Counted from the first letter of the stretch, positions 15,907 through 24,751 are shown. The stretch: 64,000 bases of DNA from Flavobacterium cauense R2A-7 (GCF_000498475.1 NZ_AVBI01000024.1:62001-126000); one strand, 5' to 3'. The notes: generated by a model from the sequence alone, not told the origin. A program made the numbers and translations.

Positions 15907-17157
15907 TTAAAATTTGTACTGAATTGAAAAAAACAAATCGAATTCGTTTTGAAAAGCATTTGGAGTGTATTCCTGACGGTTAACCATTCCTTGTAAACCC
16001 ACACAATAATGTTCCCATAACAGTTTGTAATATCCGGCTCCGATTCTGTAGGAACTTAAGGCAACTCTTTGTTGAAATTGTCCCAAAGTTACTCTTTCGT
16101 CTGGAGAAGTTCCATAACCGGCAATTACAGTTGCATAATCGTATTTGGTATCGAAATAATAGCGTGTCGTAGCGGTAAAAGCCGGATACATTTTACTGTT
16201 TTCCCATTGCCAATACGATTTCAGATTGAACCAATACGAACCAACATATTTCCCAATGCCTACTACTCCGGTTCCTAAATCTTTATCTACAGTTCTTGTA
16301 TAACGTACGCCTAAATCGCCTTCCCAGCTTTTTCCTAACGTGTGAAAAAAGGAATAAGCGGCGCGAAGTGTTGGAAAAACAGTATTGTCACCCAAAGCAA
16401 CATTGGCAAACGAATAACTTTTTTTGCCATGAGTGAAATAGGTTTCAAACTCCGATTGGAATCCCGAATTCACACTTTCCCCGAAATAACGACGATCAGC
16501 AAAGTTGACGCGGCCGATTAAGGTCAGCTTTTTTCGTTCTCGGATGTATTGTAATCCTATTAAATGCCACGGTCCAACGCCATTGCGACTGAAAGTGGTG
16601 AAATTGTAATTCAACCCGATGCGGTCGGAAACGGATTTCAGTTTTAATTCGGTTAGCTGATTTTGTAAATTTTTATCATCAGGAAATTTTTCGGCAACGG
16701 AATTCAGGTATTGGATGGATTTTTCATCGTCTTTTTCCAAAGCAATGGCATCCGATTTCAACAGATAGAATTCTTTTTCCTCCGGATAAAAAGTGATGGC
16801 TTTGTCTAAAACAACAATAGCATTGTTGCTGTTTTTTTCCTCGATTTCCAATTTCGAAAGATAACTGAACGCCTCTTTGTATTTTGGATTTTCGGTTATG
16901 ACATGATTGAAATAAAACCGCGCACTGTCTTTTTGTTGTGTCATCCAAAAGGCTCTTCCCAAAACCAGGTGAAAGTCTAAATAATTAGGCGCTTTTTTGA
17001 TGCCTAAACGCGACAACTCGATTGTTTTTGCGTAATTTTTATTGGTATTTAATTCGAATGCAGTTTTTACCAAAAGACTGTCTGTATCTATTTTTTGGGC
17101 TTGTAAACCGATTGAATATATAAGATTGAAAATTAGTATGAATACTACTTTTTTCAT
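15907..17157 (-). CDS. YaiO-like outer-membrane beta-barrel protein with TPR region
   Basis: A 416-residue protein with a signal peptide (first 20 residues, ending GLQAQ), a TPR-like helical region at about residues 25-165 (repeats around NYAKTIELSRLGIKKAP and DKAITFYPEEKEFYLL), and a C-terminal domain of about 240 residues. That domain has alternating aromatic strands and ends in FDLFFSIQYKF, a typical outer-membrane barrel terminus. The layout is that of YaiO and recalls PgaA (TPR plus porin) of poly-GlcNAc export. Its start overlaps the glycosyltransferase stop by 4 bases, so the two are coupled. The likely role is passage of polymer through the outer membrane (inference). Confidence 0.82.
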   Translation of the reverse strand: MKKVVFILIFNLIYSIGLQAQKIDTDSLLVKTAFELNTNKNYAKTIELSRLGIKKAPNYLDFHLVLGRAFWMTQQKDSARFYFNHVITENPKYKEAFSYLSKLEIEEKNSNNAIVVLDKAITFYPEEKEFYLLKSDAIALEKDDEKSIQYLNSVAEKFPDDKNLQNQLTELKLKSVSDRIGLNYNFTTFSRNGVGPWHLIGLQYIRERKKLTLIGRVNFADRRYFGESVNSGFQSEFETYFTHGKKSYSFANVALGDNTVFPTLRAAYSFFHTLGKSWEGDLGVRYTRTVDKDLGTGVVGIGKYVGSYWFNLKSYWQWENSKMYPAFTATTRYYFDTKYDYATVIAGYGTSPDERVTLGQFQQRVALSSYRIGAGYYKLLWEHYCVGLQGMVNRQEYTPNAFQNEFDLFFSIQYKF

Positions 17158-18587
17158 GGTTTCTGATTTGAATTAATAAATCCTTTGCGCGACATAACAC
17201 CCCATTTTTGTTCTTTTCTTCTCAGGAAATTCCAATATCCTTTTAAGGAAGCATACACGTTTAACGGATGGTAAATAAACGGTTCCAGAAACACCATTAC
17301 AATTAAGGTAAGCATTTCTTTAATGTTTGAATAATGCTGGTACACCAACTGATCCAAAAGCACTGATAATAATGTGATTGCGGTGTAAAACAAATAAATG
17401 AAAACGCTCACAATCAGTAAGAAATGGTAATTAATGTCGAAAAACAGTAAATCTAATACCAATACCGTAAGTCCGATAACCTCTAATATTGGAACGGCAA
17501 ATTCAAAGAATACAAAATAAGGAAAGGCGAGCAATCCGGTTTTGCCGTATTTCGGATTCAGAAAGACTTTTTTGTGTAAAGTTAGGGTCTGAATCAGTCC
17601 GCGCGCCCATCTTGTACGCTGTTTCATGAACAATTCCATGCTACTGGGAACTTCTGTCCAACACAAGGTCTCGGGAATGTATTTGATTAGGAAATTTTCC
17701 TTTTTCTCATGCATGTATTTTCGCATACGGGTAATCAGTTCGATATCTTCTCCCAACGATTTATGCCAATAACCACCTACTTTAATTACGGTTTCTTTGT
17801 CGAACATTCCGAGTCCGCCGGATACTAAAAGTAAGCTGTTCATTTTACTCCATGCCATTCTTCCGAAAATAAAGGCACGGATGTATTCCAATTCCTGAAA
17901 TCGTGCAAAAAAGTTATCCGGATAATGCGATTGGTACAATTCACCGTCTTTAAATTCACAAGAATTAGAAATTCGTATGGTGGCTCCGGTTGCGATAACT
18001 TTTTCGGTATTTTCAATGAAAGGTTTGGCTAAGATGGCGACCGCATCTTTTCGTAAAATACAATCCACATCGGTACAAAGGAAAAGCGAATATTTTGCAG
18101 AATTGATTCCGGCATTCGAAGCATCGGCTTTGCTGTTACCATTCACTTTATCGATAACCAATAATTTTGAATAGATAGGGTTGGTTGATTTATAATGTCC
18201 TCTAACGGGTTGTGTATGAATCTTTTCCTGATAAAAAAAGTCGACTTTCACCAGGCTGAATTCGGAAATAAGCAAATCTAAAGAGTTGTCTGTACTGCCA
18301 TCGTTAATGATAATGACTTCGAATTTCGGGTATTCCTGTGACAATAAGGATTTTACGTTGTAAACAATTGTTGCCGATTCATTAAAAGCCGGTGCAATGA
18401 TGGAAACGCCAACCGTATGGTTCGATTTCACCAATACGCCTTTGTGCAGATAATATTTTGAATTGTAATATTTCTTAATCGCTAAATACGACAATAGTGC
18501 CAAAAGCAAATACAAAATCACATAGCTTATCGAATAATAAGCCGCAAAAGTTTCGTAATGTTTTATAAAAAATTCTAACGTTTTCAA
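17154..18587 (-). CDS. Processive-type GT2 glycosyltransferase, membrane-bound
   Basis: A 477-residue inner-membrane family 2 glycosyltransferase. After an N-terminal helix (about 20-37) the GT-A domain shows the nucleotide-sugar Asp motif NDGSTD (95-100), DVD (173-175), GED (279-281) and QRTRW (323-327), the D,D,D,QxxRW set of processive enzymes such as PgaC, hyaluronan synthase and cellulose synthase. Several helices follow from about 352 to 440. It overlaps both neighbours by 4 bases (HEAT-repeat protein upstream, YaiO-like protein downstream). It probably polymerises and extrudes a polysaccharide; the sugar is unknown. No deacetylase (PgaB-like) is encoded beside it. Confidence 0.88.
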   Translation of the reverse strand: MKTLEFFIKHYETFAAYYSISYVILYLLLALLSYLAIKKYYNSKYYLHKGVLVKSNHTVGVSIIAPAFNESATIVYNVKSLLSQEYPKFEVIIINDGSTDNSLDLLISEFSLVKVDFFYQEKIHTQPVRGHYKSTNPIYSKLLVIDKVNGNSKADASNAGINSAKYSLFLCTDVDCILRKDAVAILAKPFIENTEKVIATGATIRISNSCEFKDGELYQSHYPDNFFARFQELEYIRAFIFGRMAWSKMNSLLLVSGGLGMFDKETVIKVGGYWHKSLGEDIELITRMRKYMHEKKENFLIKYIPETLCWTEVPSSMELFMKQRTRWARGLIQTLTLHKKVFLNPKYGKTGLLAFPYFVFFEFAVPILEVIGLTVLVLDLLFFDINYHFLLIVSVFIYLFYTAITLLSVLLDQLVYQHYSNIKEMLTLIVMVFLEPFIYHPLNVYASLKGYWNFLRRKEQKWGVMSRKGFINSNQKP

Positions 18588-19798
18588 TTCAGATAGGGAT
18601 TAGTAACGTGTAACACGATCTTTTTAATGGTATTGTTTTCAGTTTCATTTTCTGCGGTAAAATTGTCAAAATAAGTTTTGTCAATTTTATTGATGCAGTT
18701 TACGATTTCGAATTTGATTTCCAGATCGTTTTCCGAGGTTAAAATTTCAGTGGCGAATTGCAGCGTTTTAGTATTTCCGATGATTCCCAGCGTTTTTAAA
18801 CAGGAAATCCGGTTTCGTTTGTTGCTTTCTGTTGGATAATGATCAATCAGTGTTTCGTTGGCTTCACGCAATTCCAGTTCTCTGATGGCCAATAAGGTTT
18901 CTTTACGAACCAGAACATCGTTGTTTTGTAAAAGATGATTTATTTGAGTAATGGTCAGTTGTTCTTTATATCGAATTATAAGTTTCAACGCCAGAATTAC
19001 GATGGAATTGTTTTCGTGGTAAATCCATTTCACGATATTTTCGGGAAGTTTGGATTTTTTCTGATAAATGATATCCAGAATTTTTAGTTCGTCGGCTCTT
19101 GAAATTTTTTCGGTGTAATTGTCCAAAACACCGAATTTTTCATCGGATAACGCAATGGTAGCAATTAAAGCGTTCGAACGTAGGTATTTATTTTTATGAT
19201 GTAAAAAGGATTTGAGCTGTCCTTTTTTAATTTTATAATCTAAAACCTGATAATGGTATATGCCCAGCGATTTGAAATACCATCTTCGGTCATTGATTAA
19301 ACGCTGACTGTAACTTTGCAAGCCAAAATATTTGTAAACTAATAAAATCTGATTCTGATCGAAACCGTGAATGTTTTGTTTGAAATGGATTAGTTTATTA
19401 AGGATTACATAACGGCACCATTTTTCGTCGTATGGGATTTGGGTTTTGAAATCGGCTATTTTTTCCTTCATTTCTTTTCCGCTGTAACTGGAGAAAATAA
19501 TTTCAGTTAAAAAATCATTTACTAAAGTGTCGATTTCTCTTTTTTTAAGTGCTAATTGTTCATGTTTATAGCGGTTGATAACCAATGAGAAAACCAGTAG
19601 TGTAATAAATAATACAAAAAGCGGAATTACTATGAATTTCAAAACACTTACTATGAATTCGGGGGAAAATGAAGTGTCCGATAAAGTAGGTATAAGATTG
19701 TTAAAATAATCGAATTCTGACAGAGAATTTAAATTCCCGATTTCACGAATCAGATTTCGGGTTTCATCTTTAGATAAGACTAAAAAAGGATTAATCAT
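18584..19798 (-). CDS. HEAT-repeat membrane protein
   Basis: A 404-residue protein with a single transmembrane helix at about residues 52-72 (FIVIPLFVLFITLLVFSLVI), preceded by a short N-terminal part and followed by a long cytoplasmic-type region of alpha-helical repeats. Repeats such as KNKYLRSNALIATIALSDE, NSIVILALKLIIRYKE and NDVLVRKETLLAIRELEL have the HEAT pattern. It is the first gene of the operon and overlaps the glycosyltransferase start by 4 bases. A scaffold or regulatory partner for the synthase is likely, but no biochemical role is established. Confidence 0.75.
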   Translation of the reverse strand: MINPFLVLSKDETRNLIREIGNLNSLSEFDYFNNLIPTLSDTSFSPEFIVSVLKFIVIPLFVLFITLLVFSLVINRYKHEQLALKKREIDTLVNDFLTEIIFSSYSGKEMKEKIADFKTQIPYDEKWCRYVILNKLIHFKQNIHGFDQNQILLVYKYFGLQSYSQRLINDRRWYFKSLGIYHYQVLDYKIKKGQLKSFLHHKNKYLRSNALIATIALSDEKFGVLDNYTEKISRADELKILDIIYQKKSKLPENIVKWIYHENNSIVILALKLIIRYKEQLTITQINHLLQNNDVLVRKETLLAIRELELREANETLIDHYPTESNKRNRISCLKTLGIIGNTKTLQFATEILTSENDLEIKFEIVNCINKIDKTYFDNFTAENETENNTIKKIVLHVTNPYLN

Positions 19799-19931
19799 AA
19801 AAAATTATCACAATGTCAAGGTTATTTAGGTTTTTATATAACAGATTTGGGGGAATCCTTGAATAAAAATCAAAATTTCGCTCAAATATAGATAAAAAAT
19901 TGGTTAATAGTTAGTTGAATGTTTTAATTGA

Positions 19932-20696
19932 TTAAAATTCTTCAAAAACACCTAATCCAAATAAGGCAAAGTCGTATTTTACCGGGTCGTTTGCATCTAA
20001 TAAACGAAGGTTTGTATCCAATTCAAATAACGCTTTGGCATCGTTTTGTTTTCGGGTAAGCAATTCCAGTTTTCGGGCTACGTTTCCGGAATGCACATCT
20101 AAAGGGCAGGAAAGTGTTGCCGGAGAAATACTTTTCCAAATTCCCAAATCCACGCCTTTGTTGTCTTGGCGGCACATCCATCGCAGGTACATATTGATGC
20201 GTTTGGCTGCCGAACCGTTCATTGGATCGGAAATGTGTTTTTCTGTTCGGGGTAAATGGTTGATTTCAAAAAAGGTTTTCTTAAACTCCGAAATACTTTT
20301 CTGCATGGAATTCGGTTCCTGATGGGCTCCAAATACGGCTTCAAGTCCGTTATGATTTTGGTAAATGTGTTGCAGACTTTTAATAAATCCAACGAAATCC
20401 TGACTGTTGAAGGTGCGGTGTACAAAAGTAGAAAAGCGTTCCAAATCATCCTCGTTATGCGACATGATGAAATCGTATGGTGCATTTCCCATCAAATCCA
20501 TCATTTTTTTAGCGTTGTTGATAATCATTTTGCGGTTTCCCCATGCAATGGTGGCAGCTAGAAAACCGGCAATCTCAATATCTTCTTTTTGCGTAAAAAG
20601 ATGCGGAATCTGTATCGGATCACTTTCGATAAAATCCGGACGGTTGTATACTTCGACTTTTTCGTCGAGAAAAGACTTTAACTCGGAAATATCCAT
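19932..20696 (-). CDS. TIGR02757/DUF2400 family protein
   Basis: A 254-residue protein matching the conserved TIGR02757 family: DPIQIPHLFTQKEDIEIAGFLAATIAWGNR near the N-terminus (given in part: IEIAGFLAATIAWGNR), RWMCRQDNKGVDLGIW in the middle and CPLDVHSGNVARKLELL near residue 215. No signal or membrane segment. Biochemical function is not established. The PLDxHxxxxxRK element resembles the VDTHxxR element of helix-hairpin-helix glycosylases, but that is a by-eye likeness only. It follows the LolD-like ATPase gene immediately (stop and start adjacent), so they are co-transcribed. Confidence 0.85.
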   Translation of the reverse strand: MDISELKSFLDEKVEVYNRPDFIESDPIQIPHLFTQKEDIEIAGFLAATIAWGNRKMIINNAKKMMDLMGNAPYDFIMSHNEDDLERFSTFVHRTFNSQDFVGFIKSLQHIYQNHNGLEAVFGAHQEPNSMQKSISEFKKTFFEINHLPRTEKHISDPMNGSAAKRINMYLRWMCRQDNKGVDLGIWKSISPATLSCPLDVHSGNVARKLELLTRKQNDAKALFELDTNLRLLDANDPVKYDFALFGLGVFEEF

Positions 20697-21374
20697 TTAA
20701 TTTTTCACTACTTCGTTTCGGATATCGCCATCCACCATAATCAGTTTTCGGTCGGCCATATTTGCTAAGTCTTCATTGTGGGTCACAATTACAAAAGTCT
20801 GCCCGAATTCGTCACGAAGTTTAAAGAATAATTGGTGTAAATTTTCGGCAGAATGGGTGTCGAGATTCCCGGAAGGCTCATCGGCAAAAATAACAGCCGG
20901 TTTGTTGATTAATGCTCTGGCAACCGCAACACGTTGTTGTTCCCCGCCGGAAAGTTCTCCCGGTTTATGATCGTAACGATGTGATAATCCCAAATAATCC
21001 AATAGTTTTTTGGCTTCTTCTTCGGTTTCCTTTTTGTCTTTTCCTGCTATGAAAGCGGGAATGCAAACATTCTCCAACGCTGTAAATTCAGGTAAAAGCT
21101 GATGAAACTGAAAAATGAATCCCAATTGTAAATTTCGGAATCGGGATAAAGCTTTGTCATTCATTTTTAAGACATCTTCGCCATTAATTACCAAAGAAGA
21201 ATTTTTCTCTGTAGTTGGTTTGTCCAGCGTTCCCATAATTTGCAAAAGAGTTGTTTTTCCGGCACCGGAAGCACCAACGATAGAAACGATTTCTCCTTTT
21301 TGGATATGAAGGTTTACACCTTTTAAAACATGAAGTTTGTCGAAATATTTATGAATGTTGTTAGCCTTAATCAT
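20697..21374 (-). CDS. ABC transporter ATP-binding protein, LolD/MacB-like
   Basis: A 225-residue ABC ATPase. Walker A is GASGAGKTT (about 34-42), the Q-loop region [18 protein letters not shown] is diagnostic of the LolD/MacB/FtsE branch, the signature is [15 protein letters not shown], Walker B is [12 protein letters not shown] and the switch His is in VTHNEDLA. It would energise a FtsX-like permease for lipoprotein release or efflux, but no permease gene is adjacent; the partner must be elsewhere. It is the first gene of a two-gene unit with the TIGR02757 gene. Confidence 0.9.
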   Translation of the reverse strand: MIKANNIHKYFDKLHVLKGVNLHIQKGEIVSIVGASGAGKTTLLQIMGTLDKPTTEKNSSLVINGEDVLKMNDKALSRFRNLQLGFIFQFHQLLPEFTALENVCIPAFIAGKDKKETEEEAKKLLDYLGLSHRYDHKPGELSGGEQQRVAVARALINKPAVIFADEPSGNLDTHSAENLHQLFFKLRDEFGQTFVIVTHNEDLANMADRKLIMVDGDIRNEVVKN

Positions 21375-21493
21375 GGTATTCGTTTTGACAAAGAAACAAA
21401 TTAAATGATGAAAAATTAAATCTCATAGAGCATAAAATACGTATGTAAAGTAATAAAGTTTCGTTAAAGAAAAATTAGTGTTTAATTATTTGG

Positions 21494-21501
21494 TATATTT
21501 G
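21494..21501 (+). promoter_or_regulatory. Putative msrA -7 promoter element
   Basis: TATATTTG matches TAnnTTTG and ends 18 bases before the chosen msrA start. No clear -33 TTTG is seen. Confidence 0.4.
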
Positions 21502-21519
21502 TTAAACAAAATAAAGGTT

Positions 21520-22164
21520 ATGAAAAATTTATTTATATGTTGTTTAGCCCTCATTACTTTTGCGTGTGAAGGCAAAGAAAATAAAAGCAAAGCCGGTATG
21601 GAAACAGAAAAAAAAGTTACAGAAGATCAGAATTTAGAAAAAGCTACGTTTGCCGGAGGTTGTTTTTGGTGTACAGAAGCATTGTTTTTAGAAATAAAAG
21701 GGGTGGAGAAAGTTCTTCCGGGTTACACTGGAGGTAAAGTTAAGAATCCAACCTACGAAGAGGTGTGCGAGGGAACAACCGGTCATGCCGAGGCTATCGA
21801 AATTACCTATAATCCGGAGTTGATTTCCTATGAGGATTTGCTGGAAGTGTTTTTCGGAACACACGATCCAACAACTTTAAACCGTCAGGGAGCCGACGTG
21901 GGAACGCAATACCGCAGTGAAATTTTTTACCATTCAGAAGCACAGAAAAAAGCGGCTGAAAACTTTATCAGTCTGTTGAATACACAAAATATTTACGGAA
22001 AAAAAGTAGTTACAAAGATTTCTCCTGCCGTGACGTTTTATGTTGCTGAAGACTATCATAAGAATTATTACAACCGAAATAAAAATCAGGGCTATTGTAT
22101 GGCGGTTATCGCTCCTAAATTGGATAAATTGAAAAAGAACTACAAATCGAAACTTAAAAACTAA
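21520..22164 (+). CDS. msrA: Peptide-methionine (S)-S-oxide reductase MsrA, probable lipoprotein
   Basis: MsrA repairs S-form methionine sulfoxide in proteins. The 214-residue protein has the active site GGCFWC (C48 nucleophile, C51) and the conserved GYTGG, EVCEGTTGHAE and DPTTLNRQGADVGTQYRS blocks. A GYC motif near the C-terminus can supply a resolving Cys. The N-terminus MKNLFICCLALITFAC is a lipoprotein-like signal with the modified Cys at 16, so the enzyme is probably periplasmic and membrane-tethered. The start at 21520 is preferred over an upstream Met (21478) because the signal peptide begins there and a -7 element precedes it. folE follows after 20 bases. Confidence 0.93.
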   Translation: MKNLFICCLALITFACEGKENKSKAGMETEKKVTEDQNLEKATFAGGCFWCTEALFLEIKGVEKVLPGYTGGKVKNPTYEEVCEGTTGHAEAIEITYNPELISYEDLLEVFFGTHDPTTLNRQGADVGTQYRSEIFYHSEAQKKAAENFISLLNTQNIYGKKVVTKISPAVTFYVAEDYHKNYYNRNKNQGYCMAVIAPKLDKLKKNYKSKLKN

Positions 22165-22184
22165 TCCTAAAAAGCACTTCTTTC

Positions 22185-22856
22185 ATGGAAAACGTAACAG
22201 AAAAAGAACTTTTTGAAATCATAGGTGACGATCATCAGATGACTTCTATAGAAACACCACTTCGACCCGATGCATTTTTGAAATCCGACGAAGAGAAAAT
22301 GGTTGTGATTGAACAGCATTTTAAAGCAATTATGGAAGAGTTGGGTTTGGATTTAACCGATGACAGTTTGAAGGGAACACCACATCGGGTAGCGAAAATG
22401 TATGTTCAGGAAATATTCAGTGGTCTGCATCCGGACAACCGACCAAAGATTTCGGTTTTCGAAAACAGTTACAATTATGACAAAATGCTGGTAGAGGCAA
22501 ACATTAATTTTAATTCTACTTGCGAACATCATTTTTTACCCATTATCGGTAAAGCGCACATAGCTTATGTGTCTGGCGGAAAAGTGATAGGGCTGTCGAA
22601 ATTAAACCGTATCGTGGATTACTTTGCACGTCGCCCGCAGGTACAGGAGCGCATGACTGTTCAGATCTATAATGAATTATGTGATGTTTTAAATACCGAG
22701 GATGTGATAGTGGTTCTTGAAGCTACTCATCTTTGTGTCTCAAGTCGCGGCATCAAAGATGCGTCCAGTTATACAACGACTTTACAATATGGAGGCGTTT
22801 TTGAAGAAAAGGAAATGCGGAACGATTTTTTTAATTTATTGAAGAAAGAGCAATAA
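22185..22856 (+). CDS. folE: GTP cyclohydrolase I
   Basis: FolE converts GTP to 7,8-dihydroneopterin triphosphate, the first step of folate and pterin synthesis. The 223-residue protein has GTPHRVAKMYVQEIFSGL, the zinc/catalytic motif CEHHFLP, GLSKLNRIVDYFARRPQVQERMT (in part: GLSKLNRIVDYFARR) and the second zinc Cys in ATHLCVSSRGI. About 40 extra N-terminal residues precede the catalytic domain. It lies 20 bases downstream of msrA. Cytoplasmic. Length and motifs are normal for the family. Confidence 0.95.
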   Translation: MENVTEKELFEIIGDDHQMTSIETPLRPDAFLKSDEEKMVVIEQHFKAIMEELGLDLTDDSLKGTPHRVAKMYVQEIFSGLHPDNRPKISVFENSYNYDKMLVEANINFNSTCEHHFLPIIGKAHIAYVSGGKVIGLSKLNRIVDYFARRPQVQERMTVQIYNELCDVLNTEDVIVVLEATHLCVSSRGIKDASSYTTTLQYGGVFEEKEMRNDFFNLLKKEQ

Positions 22857-22898
22857 TTGGCATTGATTTTGAGGTCATTGTGATACTAAATACAAATA

Positions 22899-23204
22899 AT
22901 GATGTCACAAGAGATAGTGGTACAAACTTCAAAATCCAATAAAACAAAGCACTTGATTTTAAGTCTGCTTTTTGATGCCATTGGCTATGTCTCTTACGGC
23001 ATTCCGTTTGTGGCAGAACTAACCGATATAGTGTGGGCGCCAATAGCGGGTTTTCTTCTTGCGCGAATGTATAAAGGTACGGTGGGAACTGTGGGTGGAA
23101 TAACGGTTTTTGTGGAAGAATTGCTTCCCGGACTCGATTTTATTCCAACGTTTACACTTACGTGGGTGTATACTTATTTGATAAAGAAAGAGAATACAAT
23201 ATAG
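22899..23204 (+). CDS. Small conserved membrane protein of unknown function
   Basis: A 101-residue protein with two or three hydrophobic segments (about residues 21-40, 46-56 and 64-95), including DAIGYVSYGIPFVAELTDIVWAP (given in part: YVSYGIPFVAELTDIVWAP) and FVEELLPGLDFIPTFTLTWVY. I know such proteins as conserved hypotheticals in Flavobacterium. Two adjacent Met codons (22899, 22902) are both possible starts. It follows folE by 42 bases in the same direction and ends just before a terminator. Function is unknown. Confidence 0.75.
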   Translation: MMSQEIVVQTSKSNKTKHLILSLLFDAIGYVSYGIPFVAELTDIVWAPIAGFLLARMYKGTVGTVGGITVFVEELLPGLDFIPTFTLTWVYTYLIKKENTI

Positions 23205-23211
23205 AAGACAG

Positions 23212-23242
23212 AAAAGGGGTTTATAGTTTAAACTCCTTTTTT
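23212..23242 (+). terminator. Rho-independent terminator overlapping the end of a convergent gene
   Basis: AAAAGGGGTTTA (23212-23223) pairs with TAAACTCCTTTT (23229-23240), with one G-U pair, and is followed by T residues. It covers the stop codon of the convergent DUF6787 gene. Confidence 0.7.
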
Positions 23243-23554
23243 ATTTCCGAATAAATCGGCAATAAATCCCAATTTCATGCCGCGAAGCATCTTGAAAACA
23301 AAGTTTTTAAAGAAGGTATGTTGCCCAAAAATAGTACCGATAGTTACCAAAAGCACTTTGTAAACAGGAAGGATAATCAAAATATAAAGGATCCAGTATA
23401 AAACAGGATGTAAATTGTCTTTTGTAATACCAAGCCAAGCCAAAATGGGCTTTGAAAGATAAGAAGCGGTAGTTCCGGTAATGGCAAAAACGACAAAAAT
23501 AATTGCCATCTGCCAATTGCTTTTAATATTCCAGCGCTCTTTTAAATTTGACAT
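23228..23554 (-). CDS. DUF6787-like small membrane protein
   Basis: A 108-residue protein with two transmembrane helices (about 15-35 and 49-71), opening LKERWNIKSNWQMAIIFVVFA and ending with a basic, Gly-rich tail (MLRGMKLGFIADLFGNKKG). This pattern is the flavobacterial DUF6787 family, as I recall it; the function is unknown. It lies 28 bases downstream of the DUF6146-like lipoprotein gene and is probably co-transcribed with it. Confidence 0.72.
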   Translation of the reverse strand: MSNLKERWNIKSNWQMAIIFVVFAITGTTASYLSKPILAWLGITKDNLHPVLYWILYILIILPVYKVLLVTIGTIFGQHTFFKNFVFKMLRGMKLGFIADLFGNKKGV

Positions 23555-23582
23555 TTTTTTGAAATATGGTCAAAAATACAAA

Positions 23583-24020
23583 TTATGGACGAGGCGTAAA
23601 ACCTCCAAGGCGAATATTATTTTTTATTTGAAAATATACCAGATAATTATAAATCAAGTAATTTACTTCATAGCCATAATTGATCCCGTTTTGGTAATTT
23701 ACCTCCATTTGAAATAAATCCCTGTCCCGACTGTTTTTTGGGGAACGGGCACGGTTATTCCATTCGATTATCCAGGGAATATTGCGGCTTTCCAGATGAG
23801 CTTGTGTGTAAAAACCTCGTGGTCTGGCTGTAGATTGTAACCACGAATTGAAACCCGGATCTATAATTGTTACTTCGTAATCCAGTTCTTTATTGACAAT
23901 GCGAACCGTATCGTTCAAAGCTTTAACAGAACTGTTATCGCTAATGGGTTTTGTACTGGAATCACAACCGAAAAGCAACGCCATAAAAAGAAAAATTACT
24001 AAAAGAACACCGTTTTTCAT
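23583..24020 (-). CDS. DUF6146-like lipoprotein
   Basis: A 145-residue protein with a lipoprotein signal (hydrophobic core followed by LLFGC, Cys19). The mature part contains DYEVTIIDPGFNSWL, RPRGFYTQAHLESRNIPWI and EVNYLIYNYLVYF, which I associate with the DUF6146 family of Flavobacteriia. Probably periplasmic or outer-membrane anchored. No function is known. Expressed leftward with the DUF6787-like gene. Confidence 0.75.
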   Translation of the reverse strand: MKNGVLLVIFLFMALLFGCDSSTKPISDNSSVKALNDTVRIVNKELDYEVTIIDPGFNSWLQSTARPRGFYTQAHLESRNIPWIIEWNNRARSPKNSRDRDLFQMEVNYQNGINYGYEVNYLIYNYLVYFQIKNNIRLGGFTPRP

Positions 24021-24080
24021 CGTAATGGGTTTTCTATAAAGTTACTGAAATTCATTTAAAATAAAACGCTATTTAACAAA

Positions 24081-24112
24081 AAAGCCAAACATTGGTTTGC
24101 TTGGCTTTCTAA
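24081..24112 (-). terminator. Terminator downstream of the DUF937 gene
   Basis: AAAGCCAA (24081-24088) pairs with TTGGCTTT (24101-24108); on the reverse strand a T-run follows. It lies between the DUF937 stop and the start of the next leftward gene. Confidence 0.65.
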
Positions 24113-24124
24113 ATTATCTTGGCT

Positions 24125-24676
24125 TTATTTTCCGAAAAGTTTTCCGAGCAAACCGCCTAAAAAACCGCCACTTTTTCCAGATAGTGCGGCCGTGGCATCG
24201 CTCATGTCTACTTTTCCGTCTTTATTTTGATCTAAGCCGAATTGCCCGCCGTATTTGGAAACGGCATCCATCAGTCCGGAATTTCCACCAATAGAATTTA
24301 CAATATCGGAAACATTGAAACCCGGTTGGTTCGGGTCGTTCGCTTTACCGATTAGAGAGCCTAAAACTTTCGGAATCATATTTCCGGCAACGCCTGAAGC
24401 TGCATCGTTGCTTAAACCGAATTTCTCACCCAAATTACCCGAAAGTTGTTGTGTTAACTGCTGCACAACAGGATTTGAAGCATCAATATTTCCGTTTTTT
24501 AATAACCCGGCAACATCGTTTACGTTTCCCTGAGCTACTATGTTTTTTAATCCGGACAAAATGGAATTGCTGGTTTCATTCATAACAGCCTCATTATGCT
24601 CGTTTGGAACGGATTGGTTGTTAACAATAGCTTCGCCTCCAAACTGTTTCACTAATTCTGATATCTGATCTAACAT
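24125..24676 (-). CDS. DUF937 family protein with an EF-hand-like loop
   Basis: A 183-residue protein of the DUF937 type: LDQISELVKQFGGEAIVNN at the start, Asn/Gly-rich helical repeats (NPVVQQLTQQLSGNLGEKFG, AGNMIPKVLGSLIGKAND) and a Gly-rich end (GGFLGGLLGKLFGK). Near residue 151 the stretch DQNKDGKVDMSD follows the DxNxDGxVxxxD pattern of a calcium-binding EF-hand or dockerin loop. No signal peptide is visible. Function is unknown. It is a single-gene unit with its own terminator. Confidence 0.82.
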   Translation of the reverse strand: MLDQISELVKQFGGEAIVNNQSVPNEHNEAVMNETSNSILSGLKNIVAQGNVNDVAGLLKNGNIDASNPVVQQLTQQLSGNLGEKFGLSNDAASGVAGNMIPKVLGSLIGKANDPNQPGFNVSDIVNSIGGNSGLMDAVSKYGGQFGLDQNKDGKVDMSDATAALSGKSGGFLGGLLGKLFGK

Positions 24677-24751
24677 GGGAATATTATTTAAGGTTGAATA
24701 TCAAATTTAAGCAAAAAAAGGTTACAGATTTTAAGATGTTAGCTGCTAAAT

